Assembly: GCA_030562195.1 (NCBI GenBank)
Contig: CM060200.1
Span: forward strand, 25,211,023-25,275,022
DNA length: 64,000 bases
Source: Nipponacmea schrenckii
Lineage: Eukaryota > Mollusca > Gastropoda > Lottiidae
Reading direction: 5' to 3'
The position numbers and the translations under genes are program-made. The notes beneath the pieces are model-generated. The model saw only the letters and a list, made by a program, of their open reading frames with translations. It did no database searches and had not been told where the DNA came from. This document shows, one piece after another, positions 1 to 12,360 of this stretch (the stretch's first letter is position 1; every line of letters starts with the position of its first letter).

Positions 1-1905
1 ATAAAATATAATATACCTCCCATTATATCGAACTATACTATACCTCTCATTCTAATAAAATATAATATACCTCCCATTATATCGAACTATAATATACCTC
101 TCATTCTAATAAAATATAATATACCTCCATTATATCGAACTATAATATACCTCTCATTCTAATAAATATAATATACCTCCTATTATATCGAACTATAATA
201 TACCTCTCATTCTAATAAAATATATATACCTCCATTATATCGAACTATAATATACCTCTCATTCTAATAAAATATTATATACCTCCCATTATATCGAACT
301 ATAATATACCTCTCATTCTAATAAAATATTATATACCTCCCATTATATCGAACTATAATATACCTCTCATTCTAATAAAATATAATATACCTCCCATTAT
401 ATCGAACTATAATATACCTCTCATTCTAATAAAATATAATATACCTCCATTATATCGAACTATAATATACCTCTCATTCTAATAAAATATAATATACCTC
501 CCATTATATCGAACTATAATATACCTCTCATTCTAATAAAATATAATATACCTCCCATTATATCGAACTATAATATACCTCTCATTCTAATAAAATATAA
601 AAATACCTCCATTATATCGAACTATAATATACCTCTCATTCTAATAAAATATAATATACCCCCTCATTATATCGAACTATAATATACCTCTCATTCTAAT
701 ATAATATAATATACCTCCTATTATATCGAACTATAATATACCTCTCATTCTAATAAAATATAATATACCTCCCATTATATCGAACTATAATATACCTCTC
801 ATTCTAATAAAATATTATATACCTCCCATTATATCGAACTATACCATATACCTCTCATTCTAATAAAATATAATATACCTCCCATTATATCGAACTATAC
901 TATACCTCTCATTCTAATAAAATATAATATACCTCCTATTATATCGAACTATAATATACCTCTCATTCTAATAAAATATAATATACCTCCTATTATATCG
1001 AACTATAATATACCTCTCATTCAAATAAGATATAATATACCTCCCATTATATCGAACTATAATATACCTCTCATTCTAATAAAATATAATATACCTCCTA
1101 TTATATCGAACTATAATATACCTCTCATTGTGATAAAATATTATATACCTCCCATTATATCGAACTATAATATACCTCTCATTCTAATAAAATATTATAT
1201 ACCTCCCATTATATCGAACTATAATATACCTCTCATTCTAATAAGATATAATATACCTCCCATTATATCGAACTATAATATACCTCTCATTCTAATAAAA
1301 TATAATATACCTCCTATTATATCGAACTATAATATACCTCTCATTGTGATAAAATATTATATACCTCCCATTATATCGAACTATAATATACCTCTCATTC
1401 TAATAAAATATTATATACCTCCCATTATATCGAACTATAATATACCTCTCATTCTAATAAAATATAATATACCTCCCATTATATCGAACTATAATATACC
1501 TCTCATTCTGATAAAATACAATATACGTCCATTATATCGAACTATAATATACCTCTCATTCTAATAAAATATAATATACCTCCTATTATATCGAACTATA
1601 ATATACCTCTCATTCTAATAAAATATAATATACCTCCCATTATATCGAACTATAATATACCTCTCATTCTAATAAGATATAATATACCTCCCATTATATC
1701 GAACTATACTATACCTCTCATTCTAATAAAATATAATAAACCTCCTATTATATCGAACTATACCATACCTCTCTTTCTAATAAAATATAATATACCTCCC
1801 ATTATATCGAACTATACTATACCTCTCATTCTAATAAAATATAATATAGCTCCCATTATATCGAACTATACCATACCTCTCATTCTAATAAAATATAATA
1901 TACAT
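1..1905. repeat. 54 bp satellite array (dimer of 27 bp half-units)
   Basis: About 35 head-to-tail copies of a 54 bp unit, continuing off the left edge of the window. Each unit has two related 27 bp halves, both containing ATAATATACCTC; one is followed by CCATTATATCGAACT and the other by TCATTCTAATAAAAT. Copies differ by point changes and 1-3 bp indels. The period is a multiple of three, so a meaningless frame stays open at 1130-1564. The array ends abruptly near 1905. Confidence 0.95.
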
Positions 1906-1959
1906 TCAGACATTTAAGCATTTTTATTACTATTATATTTAATACTATCAACCCTTATT

Positions 1960-2305
1960 CATGAAAGAATTATAAAATTAGTTAACAAAATCGAAGAAAC
2001 CTTCATCTGGAATGGTCAGCAGACAATGAAAAGGGGTATTAAAATTGTGAAAGAAAAATTATTTCTCTTACGGAAGTACTGGCCTAGGTCATAAAGCAAA
2101 TGTTAACTATTGTAAAATGGTGAAGATTGATCAAAAAAAGGGGTTTGTTTATCGGGATTTCAAGGAAGGGGGGATAATAATGTTAGATTTATATGAATTT
2201 GCAAGAAACAGTTGCATTTTTTGGATAACGCTGGGTGATCACCTACAATCATATATTAGTAGATTATTCAAATGCCATTCTGTAACTATGACATATCCCC
2301 TTTAA
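1960..2305 (+). mobile_element. Decayed non-LTR retrotransposon (LINE) reverse-transcriptase fragment
   Basis: Conceptual translation near 1965-2080 gives NKIEETFIWNGQ, and after a frame break near 2080-2110 gives FKEGGIIMLDLYEFARN. The order FxWNG, then GG-I-ML-D, is typical of the region just C-terminal to the polymerase core in LINE reverse transcriptases. The frame is broken and stops at 2305, so this is a relic. It lies directly beside the 54 bp satellite. The LINE clade cannot be named from this piece. Confidence 0.6.
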
Positions 2306-2574
2306 ATTGCGAAGTGCTCAAAAACTGGTATGAAGTTGTAAAAAAAATGTTTTGATGATCAATACATTTTCTTGAATAAACAAAGGGGGGGGGGGCTTTT
2401 AATTACATGTATTCAAATACAATTTCAGTGAAACAACCATGTTCTCTTTGTGGAGCAACACTTTTTCATTTCATGCAACATTTCCCAAGGCAAATATTGT
2501 AATTTATTAAAAATATATTTTATAAAATGCTTTCCAGGTCGGTTATCTTCGATTCGGCTGGATTTTATGACACA

Positions 2575-2950
2575 CTGGGACGATCTCCAGTGACAAATTT
2601 GGATAATTTCTAAGTGACAAATTGAATTTTTGCGACATATTGGGACGATTTGTAGTGACAAATTGAATTTTTGCGACAAATTGGGACGAATTCTAGTGAC
2701 GAATTCTAGTGACAAATTGAATTTTTGCGACAAATTGGGACAAATTCTAGTGACAAATTGAAATTTTGCGACAAATCGGGACGAATTCTAGTGACAAATT
2801 GCAATTTTGCGACACAATGGGACGATATTTAGTGACATATTGAAATTTTGCGACAAATCGAGACGATTTCTAGTGACAAATTGCAATTTTGCGACACAAT
2901 GGGACGAAATTTAGTGACAAATCTAAAATCCAGGAAAATGACACATTGGG
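2575..2950. repeat. 41 bp minisatellite
   Basis: Roughly nine diverged copies of a ~41 bp unit made from TAGTGACAAATTG, then AATTTTGCGACAAAT, then GGGACGAATTC. Copies vary by substitution and small indels. The flanking open frames (2425-2733 minus, 2848-3045 plus) are by-products. Confidence 0.85.
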
Positions 2951-2959
2951 ACGAAATGA

Positions 2960-3200
2960 CAAATCGAGACGGAACAGGGCCAGACATGGAAAAAGTCGTT
3001 CGGACAATTAACCTAGTCTCCGTGTGCTGCCTTAGTGCACGTTAAAGATCCCTCGACAGTTGGAAATAAGAGTAGGCGTGAGGATGCAGTCCTGGCAAAA
3101 TTTCCCTCATTACACACTGCATGGTGAATACCCGTCTTCGTTAGCCTATATTAGAGCAGAAAAGTGGGACGTAAAACACCATTTCATTTCATTTGACATA
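2960..3200 (+). mobile_element. SINE 3' part, 5'-truncated and diverged
   Basis: Matches the body and tail of the full-length SINE at 54592-54930: ACATGGAAAAAG, then CCGTGTGCT, then GTCCTGGCAAAATTT, then CACACTGCATGG, then GACGTAAAACACC and a TTTCATTTCATTT tail. The tRNA-like head is absent. Confidence 0.8.
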
Positions 3201-3298
3201 TAAAAAAAGAATTGGAGAAATACTTTTATTTCAAGATATATCTATTGGCTAATCCCGAGCCAACATGGTAGCTAGATCATCCCGTTTCTGGCTTCCAT

Positions 3299-4379
3299 CT
3301 ACGAGATCGTGGTAAGGAACGGGCAAATCATCATTAACGTCACCCTCTTCATCTGTGTCTTCAGTAAGGTCATCTGCATTTGAAATGCAGAAATTGTGCA
3401 TAACGCATGACGAAAGTATAATAAAACATTTAGATTAGAGTCCAAACAGTCCAAATCTCTTAAGCGCCGGAACCTTTCTTTCAGTTGACCAAACGCCCTC
3501 TCTATGGCTACTCTGGCAGACCCGAGAGATTTATTAAATTTTTTCTTCTTTGCATTTAAATTGCCAAAATCTCTATATGGTGTAATTAGCCATGGTTGGA
3601 CAGGGTAGGCTGAATCACCTAATAGAAATTGTCCTTGGTCGAAATATAAATCATGTTGATTATACAAATCACAATTTTTCAACACTCGGGCATCATGGGT
3701 ACACCCGGGCCACCCCGCGTACACATGAGTAAAATTTAACTCATGGTCACACACAGCTTTCAGAACAATCGAATGGTATTTCTTCCTGCTTATATAGGCA
3801 GTTGGATTGTCTTCTTTTTTTTTGCGCTCGTATCCTTATATGACAACCATCAATTGATACGATGACATTGGGAAATTCGCAAGAAATTTCAAACCCGTCT
3901 GATATTTGTTTGCGTCTTTCATGTGATGGCCAACTTATGGTTTCTCCCATCATGTATTCCACAACTCCTTTTGTGACGCGGTGACAAATTGCATGTGTGG
4001 TAGATTTCGAAATTCCAATTCTGTCCGTTATTGATCTGTAGGTGTCCTGGGTTCCAATGATCCAAAGGAATACCATGGCTTGTTTAGAAATCTCAATAGG
4101 TGGCCTCCCACTACCTTGTACAGCAATTTCAAATTCTGGACATTTTTTTAAATCATTAACAAACAATTCAAAAGTACATCGAGATAGTCTAAAATGAGAC
4201 TTAAAATCATCAGGTGAGTGGGGAGGAACTGTAACTTCTGCATAATTTTCAATTCGTGGTACTTTGGAACGCCTTTCATTTCCACTGACACTTGTAAGGA
4301 GAGATGCTATAATAGCCATATTATCACTTTCATTGTTTCTTATCAGAGATTGAATTCCGTTATTTTCAGTTCTCCACAA
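3299..4379 (-). pseudogene. PIF/Harbinger (HARBI1-type) DDE transposase, one frameshift
   Basis: Two adjacent minus-strand frames together give one HARBI1-like nuclease of about 360 residues. The first (4379 to 3747) has a helix-turn-helix-like stretch (TYRSITDRIGISKSTTH, residues ~113-129) and the first catalytic Asp in VSIDGCHIRI (D177). The second (ending at 3299) has GWPGCTHDARVL, LLGDSAYPVQPWL and SARVAIERAFG, the last carrying the catalytic Glu. They are separated by a one-base shift in a run of nine A (minus strand) near 3815-3823. In the other frame the text continues with the family motif YISRKKYHSIV, so the coding sequence is continuous apart from that base. The shift could be real decay or a homopolymer sequencing error. 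The start at 4379 is the first Met; the true N-terminus is uncertain. Confidence 0.9.
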
Positions 4380-4644
4380 ACTTAAAGCAATTGTTAACCT
4401 TTTTGTTTTGTTTCTGAGTTCATTATTAGATGCTAATAGGCTACAGTCCGCAGTCTGCCTTTCTTCACAATTGAATTTTTATCAAAAGACCGCCATGATA
4501 CTTTACTCGTGCATTGGTTTTAGCGTTCGATTTGATGGGACTATTGCGCATGTGTAAATTTATCGGATAAACAAGTCTACTTCTCTGAGTAAGTTTTCGA
4601 ACACGGTACAAATGAGCGACCTTTTGATCCAGACTAAAGTGGTT

Positions 4645-5506
4645 TGGTTTAAACATATTTTATTGGAATACAAATGGATTTAGTACAAGTTACGAAAACT
4701 TAGATCACTATCTCCAAACAAGTAAATGTTTTACAATGAACAAGATGGAACAGAAATAAAACAAGTATGCAAGGAAAGAAAATAATACAATAAATCATAC
4801 AATGAGCCACTAACACGTTCTTGATATTTTAGATGGATAACTTAACAATCAATTTCTAAACATATATAAATATCAGTTTATAAATCTTTGAGATTCTCTA
4901 ATGAACTGTTGTACATATTCGAATAATTTAACATTTGAATTATATGAAAGATTGGGATCACCAAATAGTATGGTACCAATATCTAATAGTGTTAAATCTA
5001 ACAAGTTATTATAGAGGACTTGGCGTTGGATATCATATAATGGGCAATCGAAGAAATAATGATGTGCACCCTCCTCTACAAAGCCACAGGAACAGATTGT
5101 GTTATCTGCTAAACCGAATTTAAATAGGTCGGCTTTTAGTGAACTACGTCCATGTCGTAGTTTGGTATGCTGTATATTTTCAAACCTGTTTCCATGGGAA
5201 TAATATTTCGGAGCTTTGTCAGCATTTAAAAGTAATTTTTTAACATTATATTTAAAGTTACTAAAGTCATCAATTTGCTTGACATTGTTATCTAATTCAT
5301 TCCATTCACGGATGGTCGTATTGAAAAATGATTTTTGACATAATGTAGTTCTTGCAAAAGGGACAGTTTGGTTCGTTAAATTTCGAAGATTATAGTCGTG
5401 ATTGGTATAAGAATTTATTTCGTCATTGATATCGATTAAGTATTGGGGTGAACGACCATGGAGTATTTTGTGGTAGGTATTTAATATTCTGGCTTTGCGA
5501 CTTTCG
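4645..5506 (-). mobile_element. 5'-truncated non-LTR retrotransposon with 9 bp target-site duplication
   Basis: A single open frame without Met runs from ~5504 to the TGA at 4873-4875. It encodes the C-terminal part of a LINE polyprotein: ILNTYHKILHGRSPQYL, NLRNLTNQTVPFARTT, FFNTTIREWNEL, and the zinc knuckle CSCGFVEEGAHHYFFDCPLY, then an FGDPNL stretch and a terminal FIRESQRF. About 230 bp of 3' UTR follows. AAAGTGGTT flanks both ends (4636-4644 and 5507-5515), a clear target-site duplication. The intact frame suggests a fairly recent insertion. It sits inside the Harbinger element. Confidence 0.9.
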
Positions 5507-5550
5507 AAAGTGGTTCAGGAACGAGATAAACTAAGCCAGCTTTACTTATC

Positions 5551-6590
5551 TATGAAGAACAATGTCGACACTTAATTAGATACAGAAAATGTTAATGAAA
5601 TCAAAAACTAATGAAAACTATTTATGTGTTTAATAAATTTTTGTATATGGGTATTTTTTGTATTCTTTTCAGTTGTATAATAATTTGTAGGAATAAACAA
5701 TTATAAATTATGCGGAATAATACTATAACTAAAACTTATGTCAAGATATAAATATCAACACATGTGATTATAAAAAATACAGTAGTTAAAAATGCAGTGT
5801 TTATGAAACTTAAGAATGAATTTCGCACTGTACGTTGTCCATTTCTTTCTCATACTTTAGTGATATTACTTGTTCATGAACACCACCCTTTAAATGTTTG
5901 ATTAAGCTGAAAGACCCATGAAGTATATTGCAAATAAGTCTCAGTTCTCACTGACAAAACAGTCAGTGGTTCTTTGCATATTCCGTTTCCGGATCAGCGC
6001 CTTTAAACTTATCAACCTTGAATGATCATTAACTTGTAGGCTTCACCTCTGTAATAATAAGAACATTCAGGAATAAAACGTTTTTCTGACAGAGCTTTAT
6101 CTGATTCTTCAATTCACATTCTTAAAGTTTGACAGAATAACGCTTAAATCTAGATTAAATTTCTTTTTTATGAGGAAAAGCAAGTTGTCGCAGATTTCAG
6201 ATGTCATATCTATTAGATTTTTCATACCAGGTGTCATATGATTAAAGAAAATTTGATTGAAATATTACCATACGAGTAACGTCATCGGCATTTTGTACGC
6301 AACCGAACTAGTTACTAGAAGCAGATGACGAACTTAACTTTAAGTCATAATATTGTAGTTATATTTAATAACGATAATTTGAATTTTTAGATTGATGTGA
6401 AGCGAATAATATTTAGTGACACTTCACAATAATTAGTCACATTAATAACACAATTATGACTATAACCATCATGGCTTATTACTTGGTCGCCATCGTTATT
6501 GACATATTGTCGTACTGAATCTCGAACAAAAATACTCACTTTTAAAATACTTCAATTGTAGAACTATAATGGAAATATTACTATTGAAAT
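5551..6590. other. Non-coding, no feature recognised
   Basis: AT-rich unique-looking sequence. No convincing exon, RNA gene or terminal-repeat element was seen. Confidence 0.5.
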
Positions 6591-6990
6591 TGAGCTCATT
6601 ACTCTAATTGTAGAGCTATGTAGATATACAACTGTTAAAATATTGCTTAATATATCAATTGTAGAACTATATCGAAATACTGCTGTTAAAATAGTGCTGA
6701 TTATATCAATTGTAGATCAATGTAGATATACCACAGTTAAAATAGTGCTGATTATATCAATTGTAGAACAATGTAGATATACCACAGTTAAAATAGTGCT
6801 GATTATATCAATTGTAGAACAATGTAGATATACCACAGTTAAAATAGTGCTGATTATATCTATTGTAGAACAATGTAGATATACCACAGTTAAAACAGTG
6901 CTGATTATATCATTTACAGAGCCATATAAAAATACTACTGTTAAAATATTGCTCTAAACATCAATTGTGGAGCAATAAAGATATACCACA
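6590..6990. repeat. 51 bp minisatellite
   Basis: About eight copies of a 51 bp unit containing ATTATATCAATTGTAGA, then CAATGTAGATATACCACAG and TTAAAATAGTGCTG. The centre is nearly perfect and both edges are diverged. The period of 17 codons explains the open frame at 6643-6957. Confidence 0.9.
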
Positions 6991-8094
6991 TTTTAAAAAA
7001 ATGTGCTCAATATGTCATAACGATATACTACCACAGTCCATTGAGCACCATATTTCAATATATTCAAGAATAAAACCAATACCCATCAAGAATACAACAA
7101 TACACAAGTTCCAATTGTTGATCTAAAATAAAACATCTGCACGAAGGCTATTATTTACAAAAAGACTTGTACAGGCGACAATCTGGTGAGTTTCTAATAG
7201 AAAAGACCCTGATAAATTAGTTAGACATTCTTGTAAATTAATCCTTTCGACTGAGTTTGAAGCGGACGAGTTTCTTAGATGAATGTTTCATTCAGTGCAA
7301 ACTACCATGTTACATAGCAATATGTCTATTATTGTTAAAACTAATAAAATACAATGTACTGAGTAACACCTAGTAAATATATATAAACATTGAACATTTA
7401 TGATCGTTAGATATATATCAGGATAAACATTCTGACACGAAACAAACAACCAACCAAGTTCAAAATTCACAATTCAATTTTTTTAATGAAATGTTAATAG
7501 TCCTATGAAACCTCTGAATGAGAGATCATAATACATAAGGTCATAACCGATATAGTAGCAACAGTAATAATTGTAATGAATTAGCTCATAACTGCTATTG
7601 TGGTAACAGCGAAATCTTTTGTAATAAATGGACTAATTGTTTTATATTGGTACTCGGTCAACTCGGGTACATGTCAACCCGGAGACACATTTTTGTTAGT
7701 TAACTCGGAGACAAAATTAAACTCGGAGACAATATTCTCCAGTCAACCCGGGGGCAAATTTACCGATGCCGTTATCATATCTTTAGTTCATTTTTTAGGT
7801 CATTGAAATAAAGATTATTCATTGTTATTTTACATTCCGGTTGCCTCGGGTTAAACGATGTAGCCGTGAAAACGTGGATAAATCACATCTTGTTGGAGAA
7901 TAAATCTATGAAGGAACCATCGATACTTGTGAACAATTTAATCTGATTGAACAATTAAAGATCTATCTATTTATATCAGCTAATCATTATATTCTACTTT
8001 CGGTTTGTAGATGTCAAAGTTCAAAATTTTGTTGAGCGGTTTTTGTCTTTGAAATATTGAAGGACATTTCATGAGCAGTGCTTATTTACGCGAA
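6991..8094. other. Non-coding; short irregular repeat of a CTCGGAGACA motif
   Basis: No gene seen. At ~7650-7755 the motif (A)CTCGGAGACA or CCCGGGGGCA recurs about five times at irregular spacing. Confidence 0.45.
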
Positions 8095-8480
8095 TCTGAC
8101 AACACATCTTGTAGTAATAAAAATATTAGCTGACAACACATCTTGTGGTAATAAAAATATAAGTTGACAACACATCTTGTTGTAATTAAAATATTAGCTG
8201 ACAAAAAATCTTGTTGTAATAAAAAAATTAGCTGACAACACATCTTGTGATAAAAAAAATATTAGCTGACAACACATCTTGTGGTAAAAAAAATATTAGC
8301 TGACAACACATCTTGTGATAATAAAAATATTAGCTGACAACACATCTTGTTGTAATAAAAATATTAGCTGACAACACATCTTGTGGTAATAAAACTATTA
8401 GCTGACAACACATCTTGTGATAATAAAAATATTAGCTGACAACACATCTCGTTGTAATAAAAATATTAGTTGACAACACA
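8095..8480. repeat. ~33 bp minisatellite, type A
   Basis: About eleven copies of GCTGACAACACATCTTGT followed by GGTAATAAAAATATTA, 32-34 bp each. The array passes directly into the related type B array at 8480. Confidence 0.93.
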
Positions 8481-9065
8481 TATTGTGGTAGCTCACATCA
8501 TATTTTGTGGTAGGAAAATAATAGCTCAAAACATGTTTTGTGGTAGGAAAATGATAGCTCACATCATATTTTGTGGTTGGAAAATGATAGCTCACATCAT
8601 ATTTTGTGGTAGGAAAATAATAGCTCACATCATACTTTGTGGTAGGAATATGATAGCTCACATCATATTTTGTGGTAGGAAAATAATAGCAAACAACATG
8701 TTTTGTGGTAGGAAAATAATAGCAAACAACATGTTTTGTGGTAGGAAAATAATAGCTCACATCATATTTTGTGGTAGGAAAATGATAGCTCACATCATAT
8801 TTTGTGGTAGGAAAATGATAGCTCACATCATATTTTGTGGTAGGAAAATGATAGCTCACATCATATTTTGTGGTAGGAAAATAATAGCTTACATCATACT
8901 TTGTGGTAGGAATATGATAGCTCACATCATATTTTGTGGTAGGAAAATAATAGCAAACAACATGTTTTGTGGTAGGAAAATAATAGCAAACAACATGTTT
9001 TGTGGTAGGAAAATAATAGCTCACATCATATTTTGTGGTAGGAAAATAATAACTTACAACATAAT
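8480..9065. repeat. 33 bp minisatellite, type B, with higher-order period
   Basis: About seventeen copies of GCTCACATCATATTTTGTGG followed by TAGGAAAATGATA, 33 bp each. Variants (CAAACAACATGTT, TCATACTTTG, GGAATATG) recur in the same order 264 bp apart (for example near 8629 and 8893), so eight monomers form a higher-order unit. Both strands stay open by periodicity alone. Confidence 0.93.
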
Positions 9066-11219
9066 TTATTTTGTGGTAAGTTAAATAAAGTCAAAACATA
9101 TAAGTTCAAAATTAATATTGAGTTGAATGTGATAAATTAGTACATGGCTACTGTTGTGGTACGTTCCACACAATGCTAAAAAAACCTGTGTGGTCACAAA
9201 CTTTGTCGAGGTGATTGTTATAATGCATAAGATAAAACATCTTCCTGTTATGTTAGATTGTTAATCATTTGTTCATGAGAAAATAACGTTAAATAAAAAG
9301 TTTCAACTTACATATAAACACATCTCACATCCTCCCATTCAGGGTGTTGACTGTTGATAAATTATATATCATATTTGAAAGCCGTTATGTTTTTATTCTC
9401 TATCTTATTTGGTAATTCGCTTAATTTTTTTGAACATCCTTTCGAATTTTTTTTTTCAAGACAGTTTAGCTTATAATAGATATATGTCTTTTAAAATCTA
9501 GAACAGAATCAATATACTTGAATTGAAAAAGAATTGTCCATATGAAACAGTATCCTTGAACTCGAATGAATAACCATTGTTGTTGATGGAAATATAGCTG
9601 ACAACCGACGATGAAGCCTTTTGATTGTTGTTATTGATAATCTTTGGTCGATTAATAATAAGTATAATAGATTTATCGTGAGGTGACTATCACTATCACA
9701 GGACAAACTGTGAAATATGCTTCGGGCATCTGATATTTAAATACTTCTACTTCACTTAGTTATTAAAGAGTTAAAGGGTTAGCCATGGAGAACTTTGTCA
9801 ATATTGAGCACGATTAATTATATCCATATGTAGTCTTCGAAATATTTCCTTTCTTAACGCCCAATCAATGGCACCCCTCTCCCGAAAATGAGGATATCAT
9901 GGCCTTGTCCCCTCTCCCAAATTAAATATTTTTCTCTTGAGTGAAATATTTGGTTCTATGGGCCCCAATTACTATTTCTTTGACCCTTTTTCGGCCTCAG
10001 CCAAGTGATTCCCGGGAACACTGGGCTCGCTTGGACATCTAATGAGCGTGTCGGTTTGTAGTTTGAAAACCTTGTGTCTTATGTATACACAAACGTTGGC
10101 TATATGATAGCGTACGGATAATTTTAAAGTTTTATTTTCATATATATATACATACCATAATTGGACCGGTAAAACTTATATCAATAGAAAGTAGAGGTGT
10201 TCTAATGACTGGGAAAAATACCAGATGGTCCCACATGTCATTGATTAACTCGTAATTAGGCTAATTATAACCGGAATTCCAGGTAGGGTACTAACATAGG
10301 TATGTACGTCAAGTCTCAAATGGCGTTCAAAAGTCGTTGATCTTTTTTTGATCACCCAGTCTGCCAATTCGGTACATAAATCATGACGTAACCGGACGCT
10401 GTTTTTATTGCCCACATTCCTTAATATTTTCCACAACAACAATGGCATTTTGGTATTCCATTTATTATCTCTAGCAAAAGCCAATAAAACATTTAAATAT
10501 CATTTTGTAAAAACATAATGAATTAATTTAAATAAGTTTAAACTCACTTATAATAAAATACACAATCAATTTATAGACGCCTTCATTCATATGAAGTCAT
10601 TTGGTCACGTGAACAAACATGGAGTCTAAATTTAGCGTTTCAAAGCAGATCAGAGTCAAATGGTTTCCACAAGCATTTCTACGTCCACATAGGTCTTTAG
10701 AACTTGCGAATACATGGATTATTCATTAGAAATCCTAATTAATCAACTAGTGAGCTTACTTTGGCTCTAGTTAATGAGGCAACCCATTGATGTCCTTGAA
10801 ACTCACCTGTGTTTACAGATTGAAATTACTTCGCTAGTTATTGTGCATTTCATTCAGAACATGGGTGTTTTGTAAATAACCCCATATTTTTACATTCAGA
10901 TATAACAGTTTACTAACGTATTCTAAAGGGATTGTTTTCTTAAGAGTATATGTATGTGAATGAGGGTCACCGAGAGTATCAATTTGCACTATTTCCATCA
11001 GACATTCTGTGGTTCCTGCAATTTCAAGAAGACGAAGTGTTTGAAGACGCCACTAATCTCAAATAGGCTTGTATCACATAAGGCCCTTTGCCTTAGTGAC
11101 GTGCAAATCAAGATTCTGAAAGGGTAACAGAAAGAAAACGGCTGAAAACCCCTGCCCAACATCCGTAATACTGCTGAGTAATCATTAATATAAGATAGCC
11201 CAAACGCCTATAACAGAAA
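9066..11219. other. Non-coding, no gene recognised
   Basis: Unique AT-rich sequence. A minus-strand open frame at 10245-10484 (79 residues) has no family signature I recognise and no clear splice context. Confidence 0.5.
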
Positions 11220-11912
11220 GGCCGGTGGTAATTAAATTAAATATACACTAATAAGTCAAGGGCAATAAATCAAAAACAGTTCATCGAAAAATCTTCAAAT
11301 TCGAAGTTGACTGCCGTCTTATCAATTCCAATGCTCACACCACATTTCATTAAAATCCATTGAAAATTGTAGCTTCTATTGTGTCTACAACAAATATAGA
11401 GGCAGGGGCAATAACTCAAAAACCGTTTATCGTCTTATCAATACCAATGCTCATACCAAGTTTCATTAAAATCCATAGAAAATTTCTACAACAAATGTTG
11501 ACGGACCGACAGACCGACGGACAGGGGCAACGACAATATACGTCACATATTCATGTGGGCGTATAAAAATCTGTTCATTCGATATTTCCATACATGCATA
11601 CCAAGTTTCATTAAGATCGGATAAAAACTGTAGCCTCTATCGTGGATACAACCCAAATTTGACGCGTTTTTACTAAGTCAAGGGCAATAACTCAAAATCC
11701 GTTCATTCGATAATTTCCATTTTCGAACTTGACCGAGATATCATCAATATATACATGTATACCAAGTTTCATTAAGATCGGATAAAAACTGTAGCTTCTA
11801 TTGTGGATACAACCCAAATTTGACGCGTTTTTACTAAGTCAAGGGCAATAACTCAAAAACCGTTCATGCGAAAATTTCCATTTTCGAACTTGACCGAGAT
11901 ATCCTTAGTAGA
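11220..11912 (+). mobile_element. Partial copy of a 161 bp-unit dispersed element
   Basis: Carries AAGTCAAGGGCAATAA, CCAAGTTTCATTAA and TTTGACGCGTTTTTACT modules. A sub-array ends at an ACGG-rich microsatellite (~11500-11525) followed by CATGTGGGCGTATAAAA, and a second sub-array begins immediately after. The same order and junction occur at 40860-41500. The right edge is abrupt at ~11912. Related elements are at 37397-38433 and 40012-42328. Confidence 0.85.
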
Positions 11913-12084
11913 TGATGGCAGTCAACATGGTACATTTATAAATAATATCAGATTGTCTCAGGTAGGTTAGAAATATGGTGCTTCATGATTGGGAACTTTT
12001 CTTTTGATTTAATAATGTTAAAGGGTTAAATCTATGGTGCTCAAAATTTGGACCCACAAATATATAGTGTATTGTCATATTTAG

Positions 12085-12360
12085 GTCACAGAAAAATAGT
12101 CAAAGACAAGTTTCAATAATAGCACTGGCCTAGGTAACAGAACAATAGATAAAGACAAGTCTCAATGATAACACTGGCCCAGGTCACAGAACAATAGATA
12201 AAGACAAGTCTCAATGATAACACTGGCCCAGGTCACAGAACAATAGATAAAGACGAGTCTCAATGAAAGCACTGGCCCAGGTCACAGAACAATAGATAAA
12301 GACGAGTCTCAATGAAAGCACTGGCCTAGGTCACAGAACAATAGGTAAAGACAAATCTAC
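12085..12360. repeat. 49 bp minisatellite
   Basis: Five to six copies of a 49 bp unit: AGGTCACAGAACAATAGATA, then AAGACAAGTCTCAATGATAA, then CACTGGCCC. Central copies are nearly identical, and steps of exactly 49 bp are seen at 12181, 12230 and 12279. Confidence 0.92.

Larger units (their letters stand above)
3299..5550 (-). mobile_element. Harbinger-family element, interrupted by a LINE
   Basis: Transposase (3299-4379) plus its 5' non-coding part. The sequence upstream of the transposase (CTTTAGTCTGGATCAAAAGG, minus strand, ~4620-4640) and the piece beyond the LINE (GTAAAGCTGGCTT, then GTTCCTGAACCACTTT, ~5507-5545) match consecutive parts of the left end of the MITE at 44288-44807. Terminal inverted repeats were not found at either outer edge, so the boundaries are approximate and the element is probably decayed. 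Confidence 0.65.

Noticed and set aside
1130..1564. 144-residue open frame of repeated YIPPIISNYNIPLILIK
   Set aside because: Produced by the 54 bp satellite period; no start context or non-repeat sequence.
4465..4656. 63-residue minus-strand protein
   Set aside because: Non-coding 5' region of the Harbinger element; it matches the MITE at 44.3 kb, which is not coding.
8398..9084. Overlapping ~200-residue open frames on both strands
   Set aside because: A 33 bp period keeps both strands open; the sequence is pure minisatellite.
10245..10484. 79-residue minus-strand frame as a possible exon
   Set aside because: No family signature, no convincing splice sites and no partner exons.
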